From positions 9,578-18,784 of the forward strand of contig PARX01000035.1 of NCBI GenBank assembly GCA_002712045.1: DNA of 9,207 nt, read 5' to 3'. The notes beneath the pieces are model-generated. The model saw only the letters and a program-made list of their open reading frames with translations. It was not told the origin of the DNA and did not search any database. Shown here one piece after another: positions 1 to 6,678 of this stretch. This stretch comes from Paracoccaceae bacterium. Its GTDB lineage: Bacteria; Pseudomonadota; Alphaproteobacteria; Rhodobacterales; Rhodobacteraceae. Positions within the stretch are counted from its first letter, which is position 1; the number at the start of each line of letters is the position of its first letter. A program made the translations under genes and the position numbers.

Positions 1-90
1 AGGAGGAGCCGAAGCATTAGTTGTTGGATCAGGCCCTTCACCAGCGTGAATTGCGATGGTTTGAATACCTGAGTAAGTATTTTTTTTCAT
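1..90 (-). CDS. PLP-dependent Cys/Met metabolism enzyme, N-terminal fragment (trans-sulfuration family)
   Basis: The minus strand reads an ATG at 90-88 and stays open for 30 codons to the left edge, so only the N-terminus is visible. Its sequence includes the stretch TIAIHAGEGPDPTTNASAPP. This is the N-terminal signature of the Cys/Met-metabolism PLP enzyme family (cystathionine gamma-synthase, cystathionine beta/gamma-lyase, methionine gamma-lyase, O-acylhomoserine sulfhydrylase), in which an 'xxHAGxxPDPxTGAxxPPI' segment precedes the PLP domain. A Shine-Dalgarno-like GAGGA lies just upstream of the ATG (95-99 region, read on the minus strand) and supports this start. The PLP lysine and the residues that separate lyase, synthase and sulfhydrylase lie outside the window, so the exact reaction cannot be given. 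The gene is divergent from the peptidase gene to its right. Confidence 0.75.
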   Translation of the reverse strand, partial: MKKNTYSGIQTIAIHAGEGPDPTTNASAPP

Positions 91-211
91 TTTTTCCTCA
101 TTTTACACATTAAACAAAGTCAAATTTCTTCGGTGTTGAGCTTACACGATTAATACTAGAATCTTCTCTCTAATTTAAATATCAATCTACGTAAATGTTG
201 AAAGAAACCAA
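91..211. promoter_or_regulatory. Divergent intergenic spacer
   Basis: This 121-bp AT-rich gap separates two divergently oriented genes, so it must hold promoters for both unless one uses a distant start. The ribosome-binding site of the left gene is at its left end. For the peptidase gene a weak candidate is TTGAGC (136-141) with TAGAAT (157-162). Their spacing is 15 bp, shorter than the usual 17, so I do not call it firmly. I see no strong palindrome or hairpin. Confidence 0.4.
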
Positions 212-2239
212 ATGACAAATCCTCTTATAGAAAAATGGGACAATGAGTTTGAAATACCCCCATTCCATAAAATTAAAGATGTCCATTTTGAAGAAGCATT
301 CGCTCTAGCTATTGAAGAAGCCAGAAAAAATTATGCAAATATTTATCTAAATAAGAATCCACCAAATTTTCAAAATACAATTGAACAAATAGAAAAAGCA
401 GAAGAGTTGTTAGATAAAGTTTGTCGAGTCTTCTTCAACTTAACAGGCACTGATAGTAATATTGAGAGACAAAATATTCAACTAAAAATAGCCCCACAGT
501 TAGCACAGTTTAGTTCCGAAGTTTTGATGAATTCACGCCTATGGTTAAGAGTAAAGGAAATATTCAACAATCGTGACGATTTAGATTTAAGTGACGAACA
601 GCACCGTATTGTTTATTTATATCAACAAATGTTTGTTAGAGCAGGCGCCGAATTATCACAGTCAAAAAAAAGAAGATATAAAACCATTATGTCAGAATTA
701 GCTATTTTGGGAACTAAATTCTCTCAAAATTTACTGGCAGACGAAAACTCATGGCAAATGGAGTTAACTATAAAAGATTTAGACGGTTTGCCCAACTTTC
801 TGAAAGACGCACTGGCAATTGCTTCCCAAGCGAAAAGTAATCATGGCTATATATTGACGCTAAATCGAGCATTAGTTGTACCTTTCTTACAATTTTCTCC
901 TAATCGACATTTAAGACAAAAAGCTTATCAGGCTTGGGCATCAAGAGGAAATAATAATAATAGCAATAACAATCTTGAGGTTATAACAAAAATATTAAGG
1001 CTTAGGGAAGAACGTGCTAAATTATTAGGTTACAAAAGTTTTTCAGATTTCAAGCTTGAAAACCAGATGGCAAAATCACCAGAAAACGTAGAGAGTTTAC
1101 TGATGTCAGTTTGGAAGCCTGCTGTTTTGAAGGCAAAAAAAGATAATCACCAGCTTCAAAACCTATTAGTAGAAGATGGAATAAATGATACCCTTCAACC
1201 ATGGGATTGGCGATATTATGCAGAAAAGCGAAGAGCTAACGATTATGACATAAATGAGGTTGAAATAAAATCTCATTTTCAGCTACATAAATTAATCGAG
1301 GCAATTTTTTACTGCGCAAAAAGGCTATTTAACTTAGACTTTGAAGAAATCTCATTAAAGCTACATCATGAGAAAGCTAAGTGTTGGAAAGTAACGCAAA
1401 ATGGAGAATATTTGGCTCTATTTTTAGGTGACTACTTTACAAGGGATACTAAGAGATCTGGTGCATGGTGCTCGTCATTTAAAAGCCAGTCAAAATTCAA
1501 TGGCAACAAGCGGCCAATCGTACTAAATGTATGCAATTTTGATCCTCCTAAAGAAGGAAACCCTTGTTTATTGAGCTTTGATGAAGCGAGCACTCTATTT
1601 CATGAATTTGGTCATGCTCTACATGTAATTTTATCAAACGTAACTTATCCCTCCGTCTCTGGCACATCAGTAGCACGTGACTTTGTTGAACTTCCTAGTC
1701 AACTATTTGAACATTGGCTTGAAGTTCCAGAAATTTTAGAAAAATTTGCGATAAATTATGAAACCCAAAAGCCCATATCAAAAAAACTAATCAAGAAACT
1801 GTTGGACTCAAAAAATATTGATCAAGGTTTCAGTACAGTTGAATATTTAGCGTCGGCAATCGTCGACTTAAATTTTCACAATGCTTCATCGCCTAAAGAT
1901 CCTCTGAAGTTACAAAAAGAAATATTGAAGGGCATAGATATGCCTTTAGCAATTGAAATGCGTCATTCAGCCACTCAATTTGCGCATATTTTTGCTGGAG
2001 ATGGATATTCTTCTGGATATTACTCTTATATGTGGTCCGAGGTTATGGATGCCGATGCATTCAAAGCATTCGAAGAAACGAATAATCCATTCGATCGTAA
2101 TGTCGCAGAATCTTTACTTAATTGCATTTTGTCAAAAGGAGGATCGGTCGCTCCCGAAGAAGCTTACATAAATTTTCGAGGTAAACTACCTGATGTTAAT
2201 GCCCTTCTACAACAACGAAACTTAGTAGACATTAATTAA
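212..2239 (+). CDS. dcp: M3-family zinc metallopeptidase, peptidyl-dipeptidase Dcp type
   Basis: A 675-residue protein of normal length for the M3 family (Dcp and oligopeptidase A are about 680). The zinc motif HEFGH is at residues 464-468 and the third zinc ligand, E493, lies in DFVELPSQ, the same 29-residue spacing as in E. coli Dcp. The wording RDFVELPSQLFEHW, and NVCNFDPPKEGNP ahead of the motif, fit Dcp better than oligopeptidase A. The C-terminal GDGYSSGYYSYMW (tyrosines at 603, 604 and 606) is the substrate-binding segment of the family. There is no signal peptide or membrane segment, so it should act in the cytoplasm, releasing dipeptides from the C-termini of oligopeptides. A short Asn-rich run (residues 247-254) is unusual. 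The ribosome-binding site is weak (AAAGAAA upstream of ATG). The Dcp-versus-OpdA call rests on motif wording only. Confidence 0.9.
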   Translation: MTNPLIEKWDNEFEIPPFHKIKDVHFEEAFALAIEEARKNYANIYLNKNPPNFQNTIEQIEKAEELLDKVCRVFFNLTGTDSNIERQNIQLKIAPQLAQFSSEVLMNSRLWLRVKEIFNNRDDLDLSDEQHRIVYLYQQMFVRAGAELSQSKKRRYKTIMSELAILGTKFSQNLLADENSWQMELTIKDLDGLPNFLKDALAIASQAKSNHGYILTLNRALVVPFLQFSPNRHLRQKAYQAWASRGNNNNSNNNLEVITKILRLREERAKLLGYKSFSDFKLENQMAKSPENVESLLMSVWKPAVLKAKKDNHQLQNLLVEDGINDTLQPWDWRYYAEKRRANDYDINEVEIKSHFQLHKLIEAIFYCAKRLFNLDFEEISLKLHHEKAKCWKVTQNGEYLALFLGDYFTRDTKRSGAWCSSFKSQSKFNGNKRPIVLNVCNFDPPKEGNPCLLSFDEASTLFHEFGHALHVILSNVTYPSVSGTSVARDFVELPSQLFEHWLEVPEILEKFAINYETQKPISKKLIKKLLDSKNIDQGFSTVEYLASAIVDLNFHNASSPKDPLKLQKEILKGIDMPLAIEMRHSATQFAHIFAGDGYSSGYYSYMWSEVMDADAFKAFEETNNPFDRNVAESLLNCILSKGGSVAPEEAYINFRGKLPDVNALLQQRNLVDIN

Positions 2240-2252
2240 ATACCATTGATCG

Positions 2253-2281
2253 ATGACTGTCATGATTAAAATACTTATGAT
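2253..2281 (+). promoter_or_regulatory. Candidate sigma-70-type promoter for deoD and the aldo/keto reductase gene
   Basis: ATGACT (2253-2258, four of six matches to TTGACA) and TATGAT (2276-2281, five of six matches to TATAAT) are separated by 17 bp. This would start transcription near 2288, about 80 bases ahead of the deoD start codon. The -35 element coincides with an 11-bp perfect palindrome, ATGAC-T-GTCAT (2253-2263), as an operator might. This is an inference from spacing and consensus only. Confidence 0.35.
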
Positions 2282-2294
2282 ACCAATAATCATG
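2261..2294. repeat. Inverted repeat CATGATTA / TAATCATG upstream of deoD
   Basis: Perfect 8-bp arms CATGATTA (2261-2268) and TAATCATG (2287-2294) are separated by 18 bases that contain the candidate -10 hexamer TATGAT. The layout suits a dimeric or tetrameric repressor site better than a terminator: the loop is long and no T-run follows. It lies 22 bp past the peptidase stop codon, so a weak role in ending that transcript is not excluded. Confidence 0.35.
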
Positions 2295-2367
2295 AAAAGA
2301 CATCAGAGTGCGATTTATTTAAATATTCTTAAATGCGAAAATTAAAATAGAAATAAAGGATATATTT

Positions 2368-3072
2368 ATGACAATTCATATAGGAGCAAAAAAAGAGGAT
2401 ATTGCCGAAACCGTTCTCTTGCCTGGAGATCCATATCGAGCGAAATGGGCTGCAGAAACATTCTTAGAAAAACCAAAGCTAATTAATGAAGTAAGAGGAA
2501 TGTTGGGATATACAGGTGACTGGAAAGGCAATAGAGTAACTATACATGGCTCTGGAATGGGAATGCCTTCCTTATCAATATACGTGAATGAATTGATAAA
2601 GGATTATGATGCCCAAACTCTTATACGTATTGGATCATGCGGTGGTATGGTTGAGAAAGTAGGCATTAGAGACATTATTATCGCGATGTCAGCTTCATCC
2701 ATGAGCAGCATGAATAAACCAATATTTAAGGACTTAAACTTTGCTCCGACTGCCAATTGGGATTTGTTAAATTCAGCAGCCAAAGCCGCAGAAAAAAGAA
2801 ATTCCAATGTGCATATTGGTAATATCTTTTCATCTGATGTTTTCTACTCAGAACACTCAGAAATTGATGAGGAAATGAGACGGCATAATGTTTTAGCAGT
2901 TGAAATGGAAGCAGCCGAATTATACACATTGGCGGCTAGATACGGAAGAAAAGCGCTTGCCGTCTTAACCGTAAGCGATCATCTTATCACGCATGAGGCG
3001 TTACCATCAGAAGAGCGAGAACAATCTTTTGGTGAAATGGTTGAAATTGCGTTGGAGGCTGCATTCAAATGA
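2368..3072 (+). CDS. deoD: Purine nucleoside phosphorylase, DeoD type
   Basis: This 234-residue protein aligns with E. coli DeoD (239 residues) without a numbering shift through at least residue 217. It catalyses reversible phosphorolysis of purine (deoxy)ribonucleosides to free base and (deoxy)ribose-1-phosphate in the cytoplasm, as a homohexamer in this family. Visible active-site residues are H4 (donated by the neighbouring subunit), G20 and R24 in PGDPYRAK, R43, R87 and S90 in RIGSCGG (phosphate site), M180 and E181 in AVEMEAAE (ribose site), and S203, D204 and R217 (D204 is the general acid acting on the base). None is missing. A good Shine-Dalgarno, AAGGA at 2356-2360, sits 7 bases before the ATG. 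Its TGA overlaps the ATG of the next gene (ATGA), so translation is probably coupled. Confidence 0.95.
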   Translation: MTIHIGAKKEDIAETVLLPGDPYRAKWAAETFLEKPKLINEVRGMLGYTGDWKGNRVTIHGSGMGMPSLSIYVNELIKDYDAQTLIRIGSCGGMVEKVGIRDIIIAMSASSMSSMNKPIFKDLNFAPTANWDLLNSAAKAAEKRNSNVHIGNIFSSDVFYSEHSEIDEEMRRHNVLAVEMEAAELYTLAARYGRKALAVLTVSDHLITHEALPSEEREQSFGEMVEIALEAAFK

Positions 3073-4055
3073 AAAATCGAAAACTTGGAAATCTAGACTT
3101 AAATGTAAGTGAAATCGGATTAGGCTGCATGAGTTTCGCCGGTTTCTATGACCCAACGACAAAAGAAGAGTCTTTTAAATGCCTAGATAAAGCGCGAGAT
3201 TCAGGAATTAGTTTCTTAGACACCGCTGAGATGTACGGTTGGGGATTGTCAGAGACAATTATTGGAGAATACCAACAGCTCAATAATTTTTCATTTAAAA
3301 TCGCAACTAAAGGCGGAATCGTAAAAGGTGCCGCCCGAGGTACGAATGATAACTCTGAAAAAGGCCTTCGGAAAGCATTAGAAGGATCTTTAACACGATT
3401 AAAAGTAGAACATATTCCACTCTATTATATCCATAGGCGCGATTATAAGTATGATATTGAGGACGTAGCTTATACGCTTTCTAAATTCATTGAAGAAGGC
3501 AAGATTGGGGGTTTTGGCTTCTCAGAAATATCCCCTACATCATTAAAGCGAGCTGCGGCAATTCATCCAGTTACTGCAATCCAAAATGAATACTCGTTAT
3601 GGACACGATATCCTGATTTAGGAATGATACAAACTTGCAAGGAATTAGGAACAACGTTTGTCCCTTTTTCACCTCTTGGTAGAGGTATTTTATCAGATAC
3701 AAATCTAAAGCCTCATAATTTTTCAGATACAGATTTCAGAAAAAATCAACCAAGGTTTTTAGAGCCTAATTTTAAGCGAAATATGGGAATCATCCATAGT
3801 TTCAGGACTTTTTGTCAAGAGCGTGGATGGAGTACTGCAGCGACTGCGATAGCTTGGACGCTCGACCAAGGAGATCATGTCATCCCAATACCCGGTACAA
3901 GATCGGAGGAAAACTTAAAAGACTTTGTAACCGGATCCCAAATTACTTTTGATAATTCCGATAGAGAAAAAATTAATAAAATTCTACCACCTGGCTGGGC
4001 TCATGGTGATCGGTATTCTGACGCTCAGATAATTGGGGTAGAGAGATATTGTTAA
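3069..4055 (+). CDS. Aldo/keto reductase (NADPH-dependent, AKR13-like)
   Basis: A 328-residue TIM-barrel oxidoreductase of typical length. The catalytic tetrad is D51 and Y56 (FLDTAEMYG), K81 (KIATKGG) and H122 (LYYIHRRD). FSPLGRG and the cofactor-phosphate loop IPIPGTR (residues 272-278) followed by SEENL are the usual NADP(H)-binding features. Overall wording resembles the AKR13/YakC-type group, whose natural substrates are mostly unknown; aldehydes or ketones are the general class. The start overlaps the deoD stop by 4 bases. This suggests co-transcription and coupled translation, and perhaps a substrate linked to nucleoside or sugar metabolism, which is inference only. It converges on the DUF1989 gene with a 16-bp gap. 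Confidence 0.9.
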   Translation: MKNRKLGNLDLNVSEIGLGCMSFAGFYDPTTKEESFKCLDKARDSGISFLDTAEMYGWGLSETIIGEYQQLNNFSFKIATKGGIVKGAARGTNDNSEKGLRKALEGSLTRLKVEHIPLYYIHRRDYKYDIEDVAYTLSKFIEEGKIGGFGFSEISPTSLKRAAAIHPVTAIQNEYSLWTRYPDLGMIQTCKELGTTFVPFSPLGRGILSDTNLKPHNFSDTDFRKNQPRFLEPNFKRNMGIIHSFRTFCQERGWSTAATAIAWTLDQGDHVIPIPGTRSEENLKDFVTGSQITFDNSDREKINKILPPGWAHGDRYSDAQIIGVERYC

Positions 4056-4071
4056 AGGTTTTAGAGAAACA

Positions 4072-4947
4072 CTATGGCTCAACTAGTCCGTGAGAGCCAT
4101 TATAGTTATTTCTTAAGGGGCTTCGCCACCCCTTTAAACTCGTTGGTTCTGGTAAGAATATCTCTATTTCCAAAGGATAACATTTGGCTTGATCACTAGA
4201 GTGTTCAGAGGCGCAGTTTCCACCAGGGCAAGCACTTAATCCTACGGTCAGGTCAATCTCAGCAAAAAATTCAAGATAATCACCAGGTTTAACAGGACTC
4301 TCTTTCATAAAATATTGACCAGTATCTCGGGTAAAGCCTGTGCACATAAATACATTTAATACATCATGAACATGTTTTTCAGCTATCTTTAAGTCGATAT
4401 CACAATGCTCAGCTAAGGCTCTAGTTAAGTTTGAGTGACAGCAATGATGATATATTCCACCATCTGAAATAAGATTATGAGTATAAGGATCACACCGGGT
4501 ACCTATAATATCGTGAACAGAACCACCAAATTTATCAAACCCATACCAATCTAATGTATCCTCCGTGATCGTTGCCATAGGCCGCATGGCAGGAAAACTA
4601 GACCAAAGTCGATCTTTAGTTGATAAATGCGTTCCATACAGAGCTCTGGTTTTTCCAGAATAAAAAAATTCGTTTAAATTATTTCTATTCCACAAATTTA
4701 AATCACCAACTTGCGCGCCATCGACACACTTAATACGAAAAAAATGGCCCGCATCTATATCAACACAATTTGCAGAACGAGGCATTACCATTATGCTATC
4801 AATCTTCTTCAGATTTTTGCGCGCTTCTTTATAAATCGAGAAACTAAAATTTTGTAAATTGATAGGATTATAGCAAATTACAGGCTCGATATCTTTCAAA
4901 TAATCCGCATCATCTGGTTTAGGTCTTTCAATATTTATCTTTTTCAT
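4072..4947 (-). CDS. DUF1989 (urea carboxylase-associated) family protein
   Basis: A 291-residue protein starting at ATG 4947-4945. An in-frame ATG exists at 4995, but the 4947 start has a clear Shine-Dalgarno (AAGGA six bases ahead) and forms a TGATG overlap with the vanished upstream frame. Family features are AQVGDLNLWN (78-87), HDIIGTRCDPY (145-155), HHCCHSNLTRAL (167-178), LNVFM (199-203), PVKPGDYLEF (220-229) and DLTVGLSACPGGNC (234-247). C152, C170/H171 and C242 are candidates for metal or catalytic roles. Some DUF1989 proteins are subunits of carboxyguanidine deiminase working with guanidine/urea carboxylase. No such carboxylase is in the window, so that role cannot be assumed here. 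Its former operon partner appears to have been an FAD dehydrogenase, now a remnant. It may now depend on readthrough from the helicase gene upstream. Confidence 0.85.
   Translation of the reverse strand: MKKINIERPKPDDADYLKDIEPVICYNPINLQNFSFSIYKEARKNLKKIDSIMVMPRSANCVDIDAGHFFRIKCVDGAQVGDLNLWNRNNLNEFFYSGKTRALYGTHLSTKDRLWSSFPAMRPMATITEDTLDWYGFDKFGGSVHDIIGTRCDPYTHNLISDGGIYHHCCHSNLTRALAEHCDIDLKIAEKHVHDVLNVFMCTGFTRDTGQYFMKESPVKPGDYLEFFAEIDLTVGLSACPGGNCASEHSSDQAKCYPLEIEIFLPEPTSLKGWRSPLRNNYNGSHGLVEP
4074..4100. terminator. Possible hairpin between converging genes
   Basis: ATGGCTC (4074-4080) and GAGCCAT (4094-4100) form a 7-bp perfect stem with a 13-base loop, right at the 3' ends of two converging genes. 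On the plus strand it is followed by TATAGTTATTTCTT, only moderately T-rich; on the minus strand by AGTGTTTCTCT. It overlaps the last codons of the DUF1989 gene. A weak bidirectional terminator is plausible, but the U-tracts are poor. Confidence 0.35.
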
Positions 4948-5165
4948 CACTTGTCCTTTGCAGTTTGACCAGCATTCAGTCCAGAAAACAAACACCTACC
5001 AAGAAAAGTACCCTCTAATGCATTATAACCATAGTATCTTCCATCACCAAACTCTACTACTTCACCGATGGCAAACAATTCATCAATTAACTTTCCTTCT
5101 TTATCAACCGCCTACCCATTTAAATCAGGTTCATTCTGCATCTGATTGAACCTTAAACCTGGCAT
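4947..5165 (-). pseudogene. 3' remnant of an FAD-dependent dehydrogenase/oxidoreductase gene
   Basis: No intact gene lies here, but the minus-strand frame ending in TGA at 4949-4947 encodes, from GTT at 5108, a recognisable flavoprotein C-terminus. The segments are AVDKEGKLIDELFAIGEVV, then GYNALEGTFLGRCLFSG, then LNAGQTAKDK. 'GLxAxGEV' (the FAD-contacting strand) followed by 'GYNALEGxFLGGCLFSGRxAG' is the closing signature of the fumarate-reductase/FAD-binding-2 type dehydrogenases. The frame carries an in-frame TAG at 5114-5112, and upstream it continues as MPGLRFNQMQNEPDLNG back to another TAG at 5168-5166. The rest of the expected protein, several hundred residues, is absent: the helicase stop codon is only 18 bp beyond. 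The TGA overlaps the DUF1989 ATG (TGATG), as expected for adjacent genes in an ancestral operon. Identification is from motif memory, so the exact subfamily is unknown. Confidence 0.7.
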
Positions 5166-5183
5166 CTAAGATTACACTTAAAG

Positions 5184-6503
5184 TTATATTGCCTTTTTCT
5201 TAATACGAACACCAGATCGCCGTTTCTTTTTTCTTCTTTTCGTTTGAGACTTCTCTAATGCATCAAAATCTTCTGTGATATTTTTATTAAAAGATATTGA
5301 TTTTTTTCTATTATTTTTTCGCGGATTCCTTTTTGTAGAATGTTTTTTCTTCGATATTCCGTCTGTAATTTTTTCCCAACGCTCCCCTCCCGCAATGGCA
5401 ATTCTTAAATTTAACTTTCTTTCTATATCTATAAAATCTTTCATTTCTACTGAACTACAAAATGAAATTGCGTTACCTGATGCCCCGGCACGAGCAGTTC
5501 TTCCAATGCGATGTACGTAATTTTCAACTACATTAGGTAAATCATAATTAAATACGAATTCTACAGCAGGTATATCAATGCCTCGCGCTGCAACATCTGT
5601 AGCAACCAGAACCCTGATTGTTCCAGTTTTGAATCCTTGCAAGGCCCGGTCTCTCTGACCCTGAGACTTATTGCCATGAATTGAATCCGCTTGAAATCCA
5701 CGACTAACTAGAAATTTCATAAGTTTTTCTGCAGTATATTTGGTTCTCATAAATACAAGCGCACGTTTTGTTTTGTTTTCCAATAACAGCCTTTCTAACA
5801 AATTTGACTTGTCACCTTGTATAACAAAATGTACCGATTGCTTAATCCCATCCGCAATTTTCCCCGCTTGGCTAACCTCTATTCTAATAGGTGCCGTTAG
5901 ATATGTAGCGGCAATTTCTGACATTAACTTAGGCATCGTTGCAGAAAATAACATGGTCTGTTTTTGTTCAGGTAAAAACTTTGAAATTTCTCTGAGAGCA
6001 TGAATAAAACCTAAATCTAACATTTGATCTGCTTCATCCAAAACTAAAAACTTGGTAAACTCCAAGGTTATTGCTTTTCGATTTATCAGATCGATTAAGC
6101 GGCCTGGGGTAGCAACTAAAATATCAAAACCTTTATTTAATTTATTTATTTGTGGATTGATAGAAAGACCTCCCACAACCATCCCTGTTCTAAGAGGTGT
6201 ACCCTTAACGAAAGACTTGGTTACATCTTGAATCTGTTTAGCTAATTCTCTAGTTGGTGCTAAAATTAGGGCACGCACTGATTTTGGACTTCGTTTTTCT
6301 TTTATTTTCATTAACTGGTGAGAAATTGGAAGTACAAAAGCAGCAGTTTTACCAGTACCAGTTTGAGCTAAACCCATTAGATCTTTACCATTAAGAATAT
6401 GTGGAATAGCCTGATACTGAATTGGAGTTGGTTCGCTAAGACCTAAAAACTTAATCTTGCTCATCAAATTATTGTTCAAACCAAGCACATCAAAACTTTT
6501 CAT
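5184..6503 (-). CDS. rhlE: DEAD-box ATP-dependent RNA helicase, RhlE type
   Basis: A 439-residue protein with a full set of helicase motifs: Q-motif region (F4, then PTPIQYQAIP at 25-34), Walker A AQTGTGKT (46-53), PTRELA (83-88), GG (111-112), TPGR (132-135), DEAD (156-159), SAT (187-189), ATDVAARGID (301-310) and HRIGRTARAG (331-340). From about residue 385 the tail is strongly Lys/Arg-rich, as in RhlE proteins, and should bind RNA non-specifically. It unwinds or remodels RNA duplexes in the cytoplasm, typically in ribosome assembly or RNA decay. The subfamily name rests on overall wording and the short basic tail. An AAGGA ribosome site lies 9 bases before the ATG. Upstream are a palindrome around a perfect TATAAT and a small leader hairpin. 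Confidence 0.93.
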   Translation of the reverse strand: MKSFDVLGLNNNLMSKIKFLGLSEPTPIQYQAIPHILNGKDLMGLAQTGTGKTAAFVLPISHQLMKIKEKRSPKSVRALILAPTRELAKQIQDVTKSFVKGTPLRTGMVVGGLSINPQINKLNKGFDILVATPGRLIDLINRKAITLEFTKFLVLDEADQMLDLGFIHALREISKFLPEQKQTMLFSATMPKLMSEIAATYLTAPIRIEVSQAGKIADGIKQSVHFVIQGDKSNLLERLLLENKTKRALVFMRTKYTAEKLMKFLVSRGFQADSIHGNKSQGQRDRALQGFKTGTIRVLVATDVAARGIDIPAVEFVFNYDLPNVVENYVHRIGRTARAGASGNAISFCSSVEMKDFIDIERKLNLRIAIAGGERWEKITDGISKKKHSTKRNPRKNNRKKSISFNKNITEDFDALEKSQTKRRKKKRRSGVRIKKKAI

Positions 6504-6539
6504 TATAGCGTTTCCTTAGAACAGTATTTTGTTTCAACA

Positions 6540-6556
6540 TAAAGTTGGAAACTTTA
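6540..6556 (-). other. Small hairpin in the helicase leader
   Basis: TAAAGTT and AACTTTA are perfect 7-bp arms with a 3-base loop. If transcription begins at the TATAAT in the neighbouring inverted repeat, this hairpin lies in the 5' leader about 36 bases before the helicase start. It is AT-rich and so weak. A regulatory role is speculative. Confidence 0.3.
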
Positions 6557-6564
6557 ATAGTCAC

Positions 6565-6600
6565 ATTGTCTTAAGCATCAAAATTATAACTTAAGACGAT
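6565..6600 (-). promoter_or_regulatory. Inverted repeat enclosing a TATAAT hexamer, candidate helicase promoter/operator
   Basis: GTCTTAAG (6568-6575) and CTTAAGAC (6590-6597) are perfect 8-bp arms. The stem can be extended to 11 positions, with one T/G position, at 6565-6600. On the minus strand the 14-base interval holds a perfect -10 hexamer TATAAT (6588-6583), which would start transcription near 6576 and give a leader of about 73 bases before the helicase. No good -35 element is seen at 16-18 bp (CTAAAT, CCTAAA and TCCTAA). No T-run follows on either strand, so a terminator is unlikely. Confidence 0.4.
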
Positions 6601-6678
6601 ATTTATTTAGGAAATTATTAAAGTGCCATTGCTCTGTTGAAAGACTAATGTCAAGGCTAAGATGCTCTATAAATGAGA

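Noticed and set aside
1953..2171. Open frame in another plus-strand register inside the peptidase gene
   Set aside because: It is fully contained in the conserved C-terminal coding region of the peptidase and has no independent support.
2604..2929. Minus-strand open frames opposite deoD
   Set aside because: They lie antisense to a fully conserved enzyme gene and show no signature of a real protein.
4948..4995. Longer start for the DUF1989 gene at ATG 4995 (16 extra residues)
   Set aside because: The extra codons overlap the decayed dehydrogenase C-terminus in another frame and do not resemble the family. The ATG at 4947 has a proper Shine-Dalgarno and the TGATG overlap.
4958..5149. Plus-strand open frame of 63 codons
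   Set aside because: It lies antisense to the dehydrogenase remnant, has no recognisable motif, and is explained as a shadow of that former coding sequence.
5275..6003. Plus-strand open frames at 5275-5520 and 5740-6003
   Set aside because: They are antisense shadows of the DEAD-box helicase gene, with no ribosome site or recognisable domain.
6649..6654. Perfect TTGACA (minus strand) upstream of the helicase
   Set aside because: At 16-18 bp downstream the sequence is GCAATG/CAATGG/AATGGC, with no -10 resemblance, so I do not call a promoter here.
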